A stretch of 64,000 bases of DNA from an uncultured Sphingobacteriaceae bacterium. Lineage in GTDB: Bacteria > Bacteroidota > Bacteroidia > Sphingobacteriales > Sphingobacteriaceae. The notes beneath the pieces were generated by a model, which saw nothing but the letters and a program-made list of their open reading frames with translations, made no database searches and was not told the origin of the DNA. Numbering within the stretch: the stretch's first letter is position 1; each line of letters opens with the position of its first letter. Shown in pieces: positions 1-10,500 of this stretch. The position numbers were made by a program, and so were the translations under genes. Location: NCBI GenBank assembly GCA_946887045.1, contig CAMPKC010000002.1:62001-126000 (forward strand). Direction: 5' to 3'.

Positions 1-1106
1 TTTTCAAAGGCGGTTCTGTTTCTGATTAAAAGTCCGTGTACAGCGGCCTGAGATGTAGAAATAGCAACGACCAACGGTATGGCTACACCAAGAGCATGTG
101 GACAGGAAGTCACCATAACAGTTACCATTCTCTCTAAAGCAAAGGCTAAATTACCATCAACGCTAAACCAATATACAAAAGTTGATATACCCACTACAAG
201 GGAAATATACGTGAGCCATTTTGCTACTTTGTTGGCTAAGTTCTGGGTAACAGATTTGGTGGCCTGGGCTCCGCGGACCATATCAATTACTTTATTCAGA
301 TAGCTTTCTTTACCCGTTCCAGTCACCAGGGCTTTTATAGATCCATTTTCATTGATCGAACCGCCAATAATTAAATCGTCCTTTTGCTTTTGTACCGGAA
401 CACTTTCACCGGTGAGCATACTTTCATTGATTGAAGAACGGCCCTCTACGATTTTGCCGTCGGCAGGTATTTTCTCGCCCGGCTTCACTAAAATGGTATC
501 CCCTTTTTTGAGTTCCTCAAGCGGAATATCTATCACAGTATCATTTCGCTCAACATGTACATTCGAAGGAAGCAAAGCCACCAGCGACTCGAGTGCCCTC
601 GAGGCCGCCATTTGGGAGCGCATTTCAAAGTAATGTCCCAGAAGCATGATATCAATCAGGGTAGCAAGCTCCCAAAAGAAATCCATTCCTCTTAGTCCGA
701 AAATAACAGCCGTACTATAAATAAATGCAACCAGTATTGCAATTCCAATCAGAGTCATCATACCCGGATCGGCTCTCTTTAACTCCCGTACCATCCCCTG
801 TAAAAAAGGCTTCCCTCCATACAGAAAAATTATCAGGCTAAAGCCTAACAATACGAACCGGGCTCCCGGAAATGTTAGATGATATCCAAACCAATGCTGG
901 ATCATTTCGGACAGCAGTATAACCGGAATGGTCAAAATCAGACACACCCAAAATCTTTTCAAAAAATCTTCTGTATGATGCCCCAGGTGTTCATCATGCG
1001 CAGTATGATCCTCCGGGGATTTTATCTTCTCCCCGGCTGATCCTGATTTTTCACCCTCATGATGATGATGAACGTGTTCATTATGCTGATGCTGTGTATG
1101 TTCCAT
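1..1106 (-). CDS. Copper-exporting P1B-type ATPase (CopB-like), partial
   Basis: This is the N-terminal part of a heavy-metal P-type ATPase; the C-terminus lies beyond base 1. The ATG at 1104-1106 opens a His-rich cytosolic tail (HVHHHH, then more HxxH pairs in the first 45 residues) in place of an HMA domain. Paired membrane segments follow, then the actuator motif TGES and the transmembrane metal motif SCPHALG, read on the minus strand near base 91. CPH instead of CPC is the mark of the P1B-3 (CopB) group, known to export copper or silver. The ATP-binding half with DKTGT is not in the window. It lies 78 bases after the cysteine-rich copper-storage gene on the same strand, with a terminator hairpin between them. 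Family assignment is firm; the exact metal is inferred from the motif. Confidence 0.93.
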   Translation of the reverse strand, partial: MEHTQHQHNEHVHHHHEGEKSGSAGEKIKSPEDHTAHDEHLGHHTEDFLKRFWVCLILTIPVILLSEMIQHWFGYHLTFPGARFVLLGFSLIIFLYGGKPFLQGMVRELKRADPGMMTLIGIAILVAFIYSTAVIFGLRGMDFFWELATLIDIMLLGHYFEMRSQMAASRALESLVALLPSNVHVERNDTVIDIPLEELKKGDTILVKPGEKIPADGKIVEGRSSINESMLTGESVPVQKQKDDLIIGGSINENGSIKALVTGTGKESYLNKVIDMVRGAQATKSVTQNLANKVAKWLTYISLVVGISTFVYWFSVDGNLAFALERMVTVMVTSCPHALGVAIPLVVAISTSQAAVHGLLIRNRTAFE

Positions 1107-1140
1107 TTCAACGAGCTGAATTCATAAGCCGTATAAAACC

Positions 1141-1166
1141 AAAAAAGCTGCCTCTGGAAGGCAGCT
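1141..1166 (-). terminator. Terminator after the copper-storage gene
   Basis: On the minus strand a seven-base-pair stem (GGCAGCT/AGCTGCC) with a seven-base loop is followed by six T. It lies 19 bases after the stop codon at 1185 and separates that gene from the CopB-type ATPase. Read-through could still feed the ATPase. Confidence 0.75.
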
Positions 1167-1184
1167 GCTTCTAAAATTTCCCAA

Positions 1185-1520
1185 TTAAACAGCTACAGCC
1201 ATTTCTTCGCAAGCTTCTGCACAGGCACGGCAAGCTTCTGCACATTCCTGACAATGCTGCATATCATGTTGGGCGCATTCATCACCGCACGCTCTGCAGA
1301 TCTCGGCACAGATCTGGCAAATCCTCGCGCTGAATTCACTTCCTAAACTCATTAGCTCTGCTGCTGAACGGCAAATCGCTGCGCATTCCAAATCTAATTG
1401 AATACAGCGGCTCATCATTTTTACATCGTCTTCCTTTAAACAAGAAGTAGCACAATGATTACAAGTTACAGCGCATGCTAAACATGCGTCGATACATTTT
1501 TGAAATTGCTGATGTGACAT
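1185..1520 (-). CDS. Cysteine-rich four-helix-bundle copper-storage protein (Csp-like)
   Basis: A 111-residue protein with 19 cysteines, mostly in CxxC and CxxxC spacing along predicted helices (for example residues 9-27, 68-82 and 90-104). This is the pattern of the Csp/DUF326 family, in which a four-helix bundle lined with cysteines stores many Cu(I) ions. There is no Tat or Sec signal, so it resembles the cytosolic members (Csp3 type), not the exported Csp1. The gene is on the same strand as and upstream of the CopB-type ATPase, so storage plus export of copper is the obvious pairing. Function is inferred from family and context. Confidence 0.9.
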   Translation of the reverse strand: MSHQQFQKCIDACLACAVTCNHCATSCLKEDDVKMMSRCIQLDLECAAICRSAAELMSLGSEFSARICQICAEICRACGDECAQHDMQHCQECAEACRACAEACEEMAVAV

Positions 1521-1619
1521 AGTAATTTGTTTTTATAGATAAATAAATAGGTGTTAATCATTTACAAATGAAAAAGTTGATTGTTCTTGTTAATTTGAAC
1601 CTCCACTAGTCCAGCAGTC

Positions 1620-1649
1620 AAACTATTCCATTAACTAATTGAATAGTTT
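1620..1649. promoter_or_regulatory. Inverted repeat in the divergent csp/MFS promoter region
   Basis: Nine-base arms AAACTATTC and GAATAGTTT are separated by 12 bases. The 10-mer TTAACTAATT within the spacer recurs 17 bases later (about 1648-1657). The element lies in the 283-base gap between the divergent copper-storage and MFS genes. A dimeric regulator site is plausible; which regulator cannot be told. Confidence 0.4.
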
Positions 1650-1803
1650 AACTAATTTGCCTATTCTGTGTTTTGCAGACGAAGCAGTCAAGCTTTTACA
1701 TTGGCAGAATTTTACGGCCGTCAGATTGGAAGGGTTTTTCCTGACTGGAAAATAAGAGGCTTACCAATTGAAGGAAATATCCAAATAGCAAATGGAATAA
1801 TCA

Positions 1804-3054
1804 ATGAACGAAATTAAACTCGGCCTAAAAGAAAACTGGCAACAGTTTACCCTCCTTGTGATTATCAATGCATTTGTTGGTGGTATGGTGGGATTAGAGC
1901 GTTCCATTTTACCTCGCATTGCTGAAGTAGAATTTCACATTGCTGCGAAAACAGCCATACTTTCCTTTATTGTTGTATTCGGAATTACGAAAGCCCTGAC
2001 CAATTACTTTACCGGCGCCCTGGCAAATAAATTAGGGAGAAAAAATCTGTTAGTGATTGGATGGCTAATAGGGATCCCTGTTCCGCTTTTGCTGATGTAT
2101 GCGCCGGACTGGAACTGGATAATCGCTGCGAATATTCTGCTTGGGATAAATCAGGGTTTGACGTGGTCGAGTACCGTGGTAATGAAAATAGATCTTGTTG
2201 GCGAGAAGAACCGCGGATTCGCAATGGGATTAAATGAATTTGCCGGATACATCTCGGTTGCGCTAATCGGATTCGCAACAGGCTGGATAGCTACGGAATA
2301 TGGTTTACGTCCTTATCCTTTCTATCTGGGAATTGGACTGGTGTTTTTGGGACTAGTGAGCAGCTGGCTATTTGTTAAAGACACTAAACATCACAGCAGC
2401 AAAGAAGGCGAAACAAGTCGGGCTTTGATGTTAAAAAACATCTTTATTGATACCAGTTGGAGGCATAAAAATTTAGGCTCAGTAACTCAGGCAGGCTTAG
2501 TCAACAATTTAAACGATGGAATGGCATGGGGAATATTCCCGATACTTTTGGCAACAAAAGGCTTTACTTTACAGGAAATAGGAATTATCACAGCCGTTTA
2601 CCCGGGAATCTGGGGAATTGGTCAATTATTCACCGGAAAAATGGCCGATTTTTATTCAAAAAAACTGATGCTCTTTTGGGGGATGTTACTTCAAGGAATT
2701 GCGCTGATTCTGTTTATTTGGGCAAGTTCACTAACAAATTACATCGTTTTATCAGCCGCTTTGGGTGTCGGGACCGCCATGGTTTACCCCACCTTTTTAG
2801 CCAGCATTGCGGAGAATACGCATCCGGCAGACAGAGCAAAAAGCATCGGAACATTTCGTTTATGGCGCGACCTGGGATATGCGATCGGTGCTATTTTAAC
2901 CGGTATCATTGCTGATCTATTCAGTATAAATGCCTCAATTATTTTCATCGGTGCATTGACCATGCTATCAGCACTGATTATACTTTTCAGAATGACGGAT
3001 TATAAAAACCAAATCAAAGATTCATCCTCTGAATTCGAACAGCATTTAAAATAG
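1804..3054 (+). CDS. MFS transporter
   Basis: A 416-residue major facilitator protein with about 12 hydrophobic segments. The loop between segments 2 and 3 carries the family's motif A in the form GALANKLGRKN, and its counterpart in the second half reads TGKMADFYSKK. The start ATG follows an A-rich leader. The 3' end overlaps the convergent Zn/Cd-type ATPase gene by 41 bases. The substrate is not evident; position between copper and zinc/cadmium genes hints at a stress-linked efflux role but does not prove it. Confidence 0.85.
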   Translation: MNEIKLGLKENWQQFTLLVIINAFVGGMVGLERSILPRIAEVEFHIAAKTAILSFIVVFGITKALTNYFTGALANKLGRKNLLVIGWLIGIPVPLLLMYAPDWNWIIAANILLGINQGLTWSSTVVMKIDLVGEKNRGFAMGLNEFAGYISVALIGFATGWIATEYGLRPYPFYLGIGLVFLGLVSSWLFVKDTKHHSSKEGETSRALMLKNIFIDTSWRHKNLGSVTQAGLVNNLNDGMAWGIFPILLATKGFTLQEIGIITAVYPGIWGIGQLFTGKMADFYSKKLMLFWGMLLQGIALILFIWASSLTNYIVLSAALGVGTAMVYPTFLASIAENTHPADRAKSIGTFRLWRDLGYAIGAILTGIIADLFSINASIIFIGALTMLSALIILFRMTDYKNQIKDSSSEFEQHLK

Positions 3055-5020
3055 CAAGAAGAGCGACTCCCACATCCGCGATCACCGCCTCCCACAGGTT
3101 TGCAATCCCCCCGGCGCCTAAAATCAGAACGATGATTTTGACAGACATTGCCATGAAAATATTTTGCCACACAATATTTCGGGTAATCCTGCCGGCTTTA
3201 ATAGCAGAAACTACTCTCAGTGGCTGATCATTCTGAATCACCACATCGGCTGTTTCTATGGCGGCATCACTTCCAAGTCCGCCCATAGCGATACCGGCAT
3301 CAGCCAAAGCAATTACAGGTGCATCATTTACCCCATCGCCAACAAAGGCAACACGGAACCCCTGATCTTTTAGCTGCTGAATTTTTGCAACTTTCTCTTC
3401 CGGCAGAAGGTTTCCATAGGCCTCATCAATACCAAGTTGTTTGGCAACGTCGTCCACAACCGACTGTTTATCGCCGGATAACATTACCGTTTTTATGTTC
3501 AAGCGGTGCAGCTCTTTAATGGTTTGAGCCGCATCCTCTTTAAGCTCGTCAGCAATGGTAATATAGCCGGCATATTTGCCATCAACAGCTATCACCACTT
3601 TAGTATAAATCACCCTCTCAATTTCTGCAGGATAAACAACATTAAATTGCTTCATCAGCTGCAAATTTCCGGCAAGCACAGCTCTACCATTAATATTGCC
3701 CTTAAGACCATGTCCTGATATTTCTTCAACCTCGCTAACTGAGAGATCTAAAAATGAATCTCCTGCGTATTGAACAATTGCCTTCCCAACGGGATGTGTT
3801 GTGTGTTTTTCGAGAGCTGCCGCAATTTTCACCAATTCATTTTCATCAAAATCATGAGCCACCACTTGCTGAACTTTGAAGTCGCCCTTTGTTAGTGTAC
3901 CCGTTTTATCCATCACAACAACATTCACCTTCGTCATCACATCCAAAAAGTTTCCGCCTTTAAAGAGAATACCATTTCTGGATGCTAGTCCGATTCCACC
4001 AAAATACCCTAGCGGGATAGATACAACCAGTGCACAAGGACAACTGATTACAAGAAATACCAATCCCCGGTAGAGCCATTCGTTAAAATCGTAAGTACTT
4101 ACAAAAAGGTAGGGGAGCGAAACAACCGCTAAAGCGAGAAAAAATACGATTGGCGTATATACCCTGGCAAAACGGGAGATGAATAATTGAGTTTGAGACT
4201 TCCGTGCAGTGGCGTCCTGCACCATTTCGAGTATCTTACTTAGTTTACTATCCCTAAAAAGCGCGGTCACCTTTACTTCAGAAAGTGTATTTAGGTTAAT
4301 CATTCCGGCAAGAACCTGATCCCCTTTATATTTGGTATCCGGAATACTTTCTCCGGTTAATGCGGCGGTATTAAAAGATGAATTCGCGGAAAGCAAATCG
4401 CCATCCAGACCAACTTTTTCGCCTGGTTTTATTTGAATAATTTCGCCCAATTCAACCTTTGATGGTTTAATTAACTCGGTTGCACCATTTCTAACAACGG
4501 TAACCTGATCTGGCCGGATATCCAATAAAGCCTTAATACTCGCTTTTGCCCTGTGAACGGCCGAATCCTGGAACCATTCTCCGATAGAGTAAAATACCAT
4601 CACGGCCACACCTTCAGAATACTCTCCGATGAAAAAAGCACCTAAGGTTGCAACGCTCATCAATACAAATTCATTGAAAATATCTCCGCGCTTTATCTTC
4701 CGGAAGGCCATTGCCAAAACACTCCAGCCAGCCAACAAATAGGCAAACAGATGTATTGTGAGCGACAGACGATCTCTAAGCCGGATATCAAAGGCATATT
4801 CCATCACCAACAAAACAATGAGAATAAGCAAAGAGACCAACAAATTTAAATGCTCTAGCCATGAAGGTTCTGCCGCCGCAGCCCCCGGGGCGTGATTATG
4901 CTCGCCGGCTTCAGAATTTGAATGTGCATGACCGGGTGAACCAGACTTCGCCAGGTCAACTTTACTATCTGTCTTCGGACCAGACAAATCACTCTCATGT
5001 CCGCAACATTCTTTGCTCAT
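3014..5020 (-). CDS. Zn/Cd/Pb-type P1B ATPase (CadA/ZntA-like)
   Basis: A full-length 668-residue heavy-metal ATPase. The N-terminus has no HMA fold but carries a Cys/His-rich tail (ECCGH near residue 4, then scattered His up to about residue 43). In order come the transmembrane pairs, the actuator TGES at 222-225, the metal motif SCPCALV with CPC at 327-329, the phosphorylation site DKTGT at Asp371, the HP dipeptide in TTHPVGKA, and the hinge GDGVNDAP. CPC fits export of divalent soft metals (P1B-2) or of Cu(I). Lack of a metal-binding domain and the late position of CPC favour the CadA/ZntA group. It lies 78 bases downstream of a TonB receptor on the same strand, probably one transcript. 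Confidence 0.92.
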   Translation of the reverse strand: MSKECCGHESDLSGPKTDSKVDLAKSGSPGHAHSNSEAGEHNHAPGAAAAEPSWLEHLNLLVSLLILIVLLVMEYAFDIRLRDRLSLTIHLFAYLLAGWSVLAMAFRKIKRGDIFNEFVLMSVATLGAFFIGEYSEGVAVMVFYSIGEWFQDSAVHRAKASIKALLDIRPDQVTVVRNGATELIKPSKVELGEIIQIKPGEKVGLDGDLLSANSSFNTAALTGESIPDTKYKGDQVLAGMINLNTLSEVKVTALFRDSKLSKILEMVQDATARKSQTQLFISRFARVYTPIVFFLALAVVSLPYLFVSTYDFNEWLYRGLVFLVISCPCALVVSIPLGYFGGIGLASRNGILFKGGNFLDVMTKVNVVVMDKTGTLTKGDFKVQQVVAHDFDENELVKIAAALEKHTTHPVGKAIVQYAGDSFLDLSVSEVEEISGHGLKGNINGRAVLAGNLQLMKQFNVVYPAEIERVIYTKVVIAVDGKYAGYITIADELKEDAAQTIKELHRLNIKTVMLSGDKQSVVDDVAKQLGIDEAYGNLLPEEKVAKIQQLKDQGFRVAFVGDGVNDAPVIALADAGIAMGGLGSDAAIETADVVIQNDQPLRVVSAIKAGRITRNIVWQNIFMAMSVKIIVLILGAGGIANLWEAVIADVGVALLAILNAVRIQRMNL

Positions 5021-5098
5021 AATTTTAAATTAACGTTTAAAACAGGAGAAAATAGATAAAAAGATTTCTTTATGTTGATGATCGCCGCCTTACAAAAT

Positions 5099-7273
5099 TC
5101 ACAATCTGAGCTTTAATCCTCCGTTAATCACAAACCCATCCAGCGGAGCATAAATATCTCTGAATACAGGATTAGAAATATCACCGGTATAAATGGTATC
5201 AAAACGTGTTTGACGGGTATCGGTAAAGTTCTCGAAATTGATGTACAATGAAAACCTTTCCCACAGTTTTTCTGCCATAAAACCGAAAATCCAATAGGGC
5301 TTACCGGTACTGGCATCATTTAAGTTTTGTTTACCATAGTAATAAGCCTCTGCTCCCAGCTTCCATTTTTCTTCCACCTCATACATCAGAACATTGTTAA
5401 GGCGATGTTTTGCGGTCAAAGGATTTTCCCTTAATATTCCATCGGTATGGATTTTAGTATCCGTAAAGCTGTAGCCTACAAATAGTTTAAAATCTTCATA
5501 AGTTAGCTTAACATTAGTCTCCATGCCTTTGCTGTCTATATGCCCGGGAAGATTAACAAAACGGTACTGATTCCCCGTGGCAGGCTCCATAGTAAGGGGA
5601 TTATTCAAAAACGTATAGAAAAACATGTGATTGAGGCTAAAACTCACCTGATGGACTATCAATGTGCGGTAGTTAACATCCCAATTCAAACCATAACTGC
5701 GTTCCAATTTATTCACGTCAGAATTAACAGGAAGCACATTTTGATACTGAATGCGCTCGCTTTCTTCAGTAAATATGGTTGGAGCCTTATAACCTAAACC
5801 TCCACCGATCCGGGAATTTAATTTATTGCTGATTTTAACCAACGCCGAAATGCGCGGAAGCAGCGCAAAGCCATAATCCAACACATAATCGCCTCTTAGT
5901 CCTGTTTCAAGCTCCAACCAATCGGCGGCATGGATATTATTCTGAATAAAAGCGCCTGCTGTGGTTTGATCATAATTCCTTAACGGCACACCGGTCAGCT
6001 GGTTTTCGTTAAACTGATCCGTCCATAAATTCAAACCTGCAACCCATTCCGTATTTTCATTTTGAGTTGCAAAGTTCGCCTCGCTGAACGTTCCATATTG
6101 TGTACCATCGAACACATAAGCGGGCCCGGAAATCTTCCTGTTGAAATAGCTTACACTATTGCGGATATTCAATTCAGACGTTTCACCAATCTTGTGTTTA
6201 AAAGAAAACTGACTGGATAATCGGTCAGAATTATTCCGTTCGAAAAAGCTGTGCGTATCGTCGCCGGTTCCGTTAATATAATGAAGGTCGCCTCCGGTTC
6301 TATTCTCAAAGCTGCTGTTAATTCCAAAAACCAGGGAAGTCCTTTCATTAAAATCGAAAAAGAGCTTTGGATTCAGCGTAAAACGTTCAAATTCGGGTAT
6401 GGCGGTAAAATCGATCGAACCAGGGGCATAGGCTTTATTGCTGTTTCGTGAAGCAAATAACGTCAGACCCGCTTTATTAAATTGCTGTCCGTAAAATCCG
6501 TTTAAATCTAAGCCTCCTGCCGAGGTCCCATTTAAATGAAAATTTAACTCCCGTTCTTTTCCTGGTGTTTTACTGATGAGGTTCACCAAACCGGCGATAG
6601 CCCCGCCACCATACAATGTGGAAGCTGATCCCTTGATTACTTCTACCTGTTTTAAATCTAAAGGAGGCGTTTGTAACAAGCCTAAACCACTTGCTGCTCC
6701 CGAAAAGATTGGAAATCCATCTTTTAAAATCTGGGTGTAGCGGCCATCCAAACCCTGAATCCGGATCGAGGCATTGGCACTGGTAGCAGAAGTTTGCTGC
6801 GTTTGAATGCCTGTACTTTCATTGAGGATCATGCGGATGTCACCCGGTTTCATATTGCCTTTTTCATCCAGTTCTTCGCCTGCAATCACCTCCATACGTG
6901 TGGGCGTATTTGCAATAGTGCGACTGCTCCGCGTGGATAAAATAACAACTTCTTCTAATTCCTCTTCTTCGGATCTTTCTAAAAGGAAGATTGACGGAAT
7001 ATCGGATGATAAAGGAAAAACGATGGTATCCCGCCTGGTTTGGTATCCTAAATACTGAATCTCAAGAAAATGTTTCCCATCTCCGATATCCGAGATGCTT
7101 GCCCGGCCCTCAGCATCTGTTATTGAACTCTTTTTGAGATCTTTCAAAATTATAGTTGCCCCAACTAAAGGCTCTAATGATTCTGCATCTTTTATGATAG
7201 CTGTGAGAGTGTTTTGAGCAAAGGCAGGTAAAGAAAGTGTGAAGACCGCAAAGAATATATATAGTTTTTTCAT
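5099..7273 (-). CDS. TonB-dependent receptor, probable metal or chelate receptor
   Basis: A 724-residue outer-membrane receptor. Residues 1-19 are a Sec signal (ending PAFAQ). A carboxypeptidase-regulatory-like beta domain follows (about 22-105, with GYQTRRDT), then the plug (about 125-235, with RIQGLDGRYTQILKDG and the VEVIKGSASTLYGGGAIAG signature) and the beta barrel to the terminal aromatic/hydrophobic end. It is upstream of and co-directional with the CPC-type ATPase. Such receptor-ATPase pairs occur in metal-resistance loci of Bacteroidota, so a metal-linked ligand is inferred. No ligand can be read directly. Confidence 0.9.
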   Translation of the reverse strand: MKKLYIFFAVFTLSLPAFAQNTLTAIIKDAESLEPLVGATIILKDLKKSSITDAEGRASISDIGDGKHFLEIQYLGYQTRRDTIVFPLSSDIPSIFLLERSEEEELEEVVILSTRSSRTIANTPTRMEVIAGEELDEKGNMKPGDIRMILNESTGIQTQQTSATSANASIRIQGLDGRYTQILKDGFPIFSGAASGLGLLQTPPLDLKQVEVIKGSASTLYGGGAIAGLVNLISKTPGKERELNFHLNGTSAGGLDLNGFYGQQFNKAGLTLFASRNSNKAYAPGSIDFTAIPEFERFTLNPKLFFDFNERTSLVFGINSSFENRTGGDLHYINGTGDDTHSFFERNNSDRLSSQFSFKHKIGETSELNIRNSVSYFNRKISGPAYVFDGTQYGTFSEANFATQNENTEWVAGLNLWTDQFNENQLTGVPLRNYDQTTAGAFIQNNIHAADWLELETGLRGDYVLDYGFALLPRISALVKISNKLNSRIGGGLGYKAPTIFTEESERIQYQNVLPVNSDVNKLERSYGLNWDVNYRTLIVHQVSFSLNHMFFYTFLNNPLTMEPATGNQYRFVNLPGHIDSKGMETNVKLTYEDFKLFVGYSFTDTKIHTDGILRENPLTAKHRLNNVLMYEVEEKWKLGAEAYYYGKQNLNDASTGKPYWIFGFMAEKLWERFSLYINFENFTDTRQTRFDTIYTGDISNPVFRDIYAPLDGFVINGGLKLRL

Positions 7274-7280
7274 CAGAAAA

Positions 7281-7310
7281 GATGTGAGATATTAGATATT
7301 AGATTTGAGA
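7281..7310. repeat. Dispersed GATGTGAGA/GATTTGAGA repeat, copy 1
   Basis: The unit starts GATGTGAGAT, contains ATATTAG twice in tandem, and ends AGATTTGAGA. A second copy with a single ATTAG unit lies at 63280-63302. This copy is 8 bases upstream of the TonB receptor start codon, inside its leader. Confidence 0.55.
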
Positions 7311-7561
7311 CCATCGGCTTGTATTAAATTCTGTAAGTTTCACGTAAATAAATTCAATTTGATGAAAACAGCAGGAAGTTCCATTTCCCAAAGATAGAGA
7401 ATGAAACCTGGAATGCTTAAAAAAGGGGCTGAGCTAGCTTTATTGTGACTGATCGACAATAAACGGAGCTAAAAAAACAGCTATTTCTTATTGCCTCATC
7501 TCATCATCATTATTTAATTTTTATTCCTTAATCCCAAATTGCTGGTGCATATTTGAACAAT

Positions 7562-10500
7562 ATGGAGATAGATACTATTCCGGAAAATTCCCGCAATTAC
7601 AATTATTCCATCCCGAACTTCAGTTTTGCGAGTTTAAACGAAGTATTTATTCAGGCGCACAGCGCCGAGAGCTTTCATCCTGCTGAAAAAGGCTTTCTTG
7701 ATTTAAACCTCGAAAGTATTGAGATAAATTCAGCATTATTCGTTATTCCGGACCATGTTCGCATTATATCAACATGGGTGATATTTCAAAACGACAACCT
7801 GCTTCTCTCCTGCCCCTGCCATTGGGTAAGCAATAAATTATGTCCTCACCAATCTCGAGCGCTATACAATATTTTTAAACGTCCCGAATTACGCATCTTT
7901 TTTGACGAGGTATTAAGAAAAGATAAATTAAGAAAGTTTGCAGAGCCCTTTGGTTTGCAGAATGAGCCTGATCTGGATGCATATTTTTCATTAAACTACG
8001 ATACTAAAACAACCAGTATAAAACCCATATCGGCAAGCTTATTCCCGGTATCGACAAACGATTCTTACAAGCCAGCAGAAAAACTGATCGCAACAGCAAA
8101 TCTGATTAAACAAACTCAGCATCCCGGCAAGGAAATATTTATTGTATTTAAACAGCATAAATATTACAGGCATTTACAGCTCGAACTATTTGAGTCGGAT
8201 ACCACACAAAGCGGCAAACCGAAAAATCCTTTAAATGCGATAAATGTTTCGGAAAAAATCTGGGGCACAGAAAGTCCGGCTGAATCAAAATTTTATTTCG
8301 GTATTAAGCAATTTCAAAGCGCAACGGCTAATGAAAGATCTGCGACAGCGATAGAAGGACTGAAAGCGGTACTTAAAAATCCTTTTCGATTTAAACTGTA
8401 TAAACATTCGGCAGAAACATCCGAAAATGTAGTAGCGGCCTCTTTACTTCCACTGTTTGCCGGCCATACAGTTCACAACATTGAACTTTCGGTGATAAAA
8501 AAGAACGTATTTTATGAGGTTAACGCACATATCGACATCCATAATGTCAAATATCCCATACATGAAGTAAGCATTAAATACGAGTATTTTATAGAGATAA
8601 ACAGTACTATTTATTTAGCAGGAAACATAAAACTGCTTAACACGATCGAATTTTTCAAGGAGCACAACAACCAGCTTTTGATACATCATTCTAAGTACGA
8701 GGAATTCAGACAAGGTGTTTTGGTCAAACTCGAAAACGACACTGAAATAAACTACACTTATCTACCGCCTGCTACCGCTCAGCAGATTATAGAAAATAAA
8801 TTAGATCAGCCGGTACAGCGAATGATTTATCTGAAAGACTCCGACCCTTTTGTTGAACTCGATCCGGTTATGAAATATGGCTCTACTGAGATTTCAATAC
8901 TCAGCAAAAAGCAGATCTATCCCAAAGGAATAAAAACGGGCTTCAGGATCAACCGCGACAAGGAAGCGGAAATAAACTTCACCGCCCTGATATTAAGGCA
9001 GCATCCGCATTTCGATGAGCAAATGGAGGAAGGCCTGCCCTATTTTTATTTGCATAAAAAGTATTTTTTAGATGAAGATTGGTTTTTGAAGACTTTCGAA
9101 GAGTGGCGCAATCAGGGCATTAGCATTTTAGGGTTCAATAAATTAAAAGAGAATAAGCTTAACCCGAATCCTGCAAAGATCACGGTGCGTTTATTAAGCG
9201 GAATAGATTGGTTCAATGCTGATATTGATGTTCGTTACGGAAAGAAAAAAGCTGCTTTATCTCAAATCAACAAAGCTATTCGCAATAAAAGCAAATACAT
9301 CTCGCTTGACGATGGAACATTGGGCATTCTCCCACAAGAGTGGATTGAAAAGTTTGCAGAGTATTTCAGCACCGGAGAAATTGAAGATGATAGTTTAAAA
9401 ATTCCTAAAAGCAATTTCAATGTCCTGACTCAGATGTTTGAAGATGACGAAATTGATGGCCAGGTAAAAAATGAGCTGACTCTGCTAAACGATAAGCTCT
9501 ATAATTTTGAATCGATCGAAGATGTTAAAATTCCGGCAGAACTGAACGCCACCCTTCGAGACTACCAAAAGCAGGGACTAAACTGGCTCAACTTTTTAGA
9601 CGATTTCAATCTTGGAGGCTGTCTTGCCGATGACATGGGTCTGGGAAAATCACTTCAAATTATCGCCTTTATATTATCTCAACGCAACAAAAGAACACAT
9701 AACACTAATTTATTGGTGGTTCCGACTTCGCTGATATTTAACTGGCAGGCCGAAGTTGAAAAGTTTGCCCCATCGCTAAAGATCTATACTTTATATGGAG
9801 CTGCACGGTCGGGCGACATGAATTTGTTTAAGAATTATGAGCTGATTATTACCTCCTACGGAACATTGCTTTCGGATATCCGCTTTTTAAAGAATTATGA
9901 ATTCAATTATATTTTCCTTGACGAATCTCAGAACATTAAAAATCCGGATTCGCAGAGATACAAGGCTGCATGTTTGTTAAAATCAAGAAATAAAATTGCT
10001 ATTACAGGTACTCCAATTGAAAACAATACCTTCGATTTGTTCGGACAACTCTCTTTCGCCTGTCCGGGTTTATTAGGCAGCAAGCAATACTTTAAAGACA
10101 TTTATTCAATTCCGATCGATACGTTTAAGGAAAGCAAACGAGCCAGAGAACTTCAAAACAAAATTAAGCCCTTTGTACTCCGGCGAACGAAGACTCAGGT
10201 TGTAAAAGAGCTTCCCGAGAAAACAGAAATGGTTGTTTACTGCGAAATGGGAACCGCCCAGCAGAAAATTTACGACGCTTTTGAAAAAGAATTCAGAGAG
10301 TTTATTTGCAGCAAAACGAATGATGAGATCCCAAAAGTTCGGCTCATGTTTTAAAAGGCTTAACGCGATTGCGACAAATCTGCAACTCGCCTCTGCTGCT
10401 CAATGATGATGAAATAAACGAAAAAACATCCGCTAAGATTGACACACTAATGGAGCAGATTTCGGACAAATCAACTCAGCATAAAATACTGATTTTCTCG

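Noticed and set aside
2009..2915. Reading frames inside the MFS gene on both strands
   Set aside because: They are shadows of the strongly supported transporter; no motifs or ribosome sites.
10340..10370. Programmed -1 frameshift in the SNF2 gene
   Set aside because: The A/T-rich site has no X XXY YYZ slippery heptamer in frame, and no stable hairpin was seen just after it.
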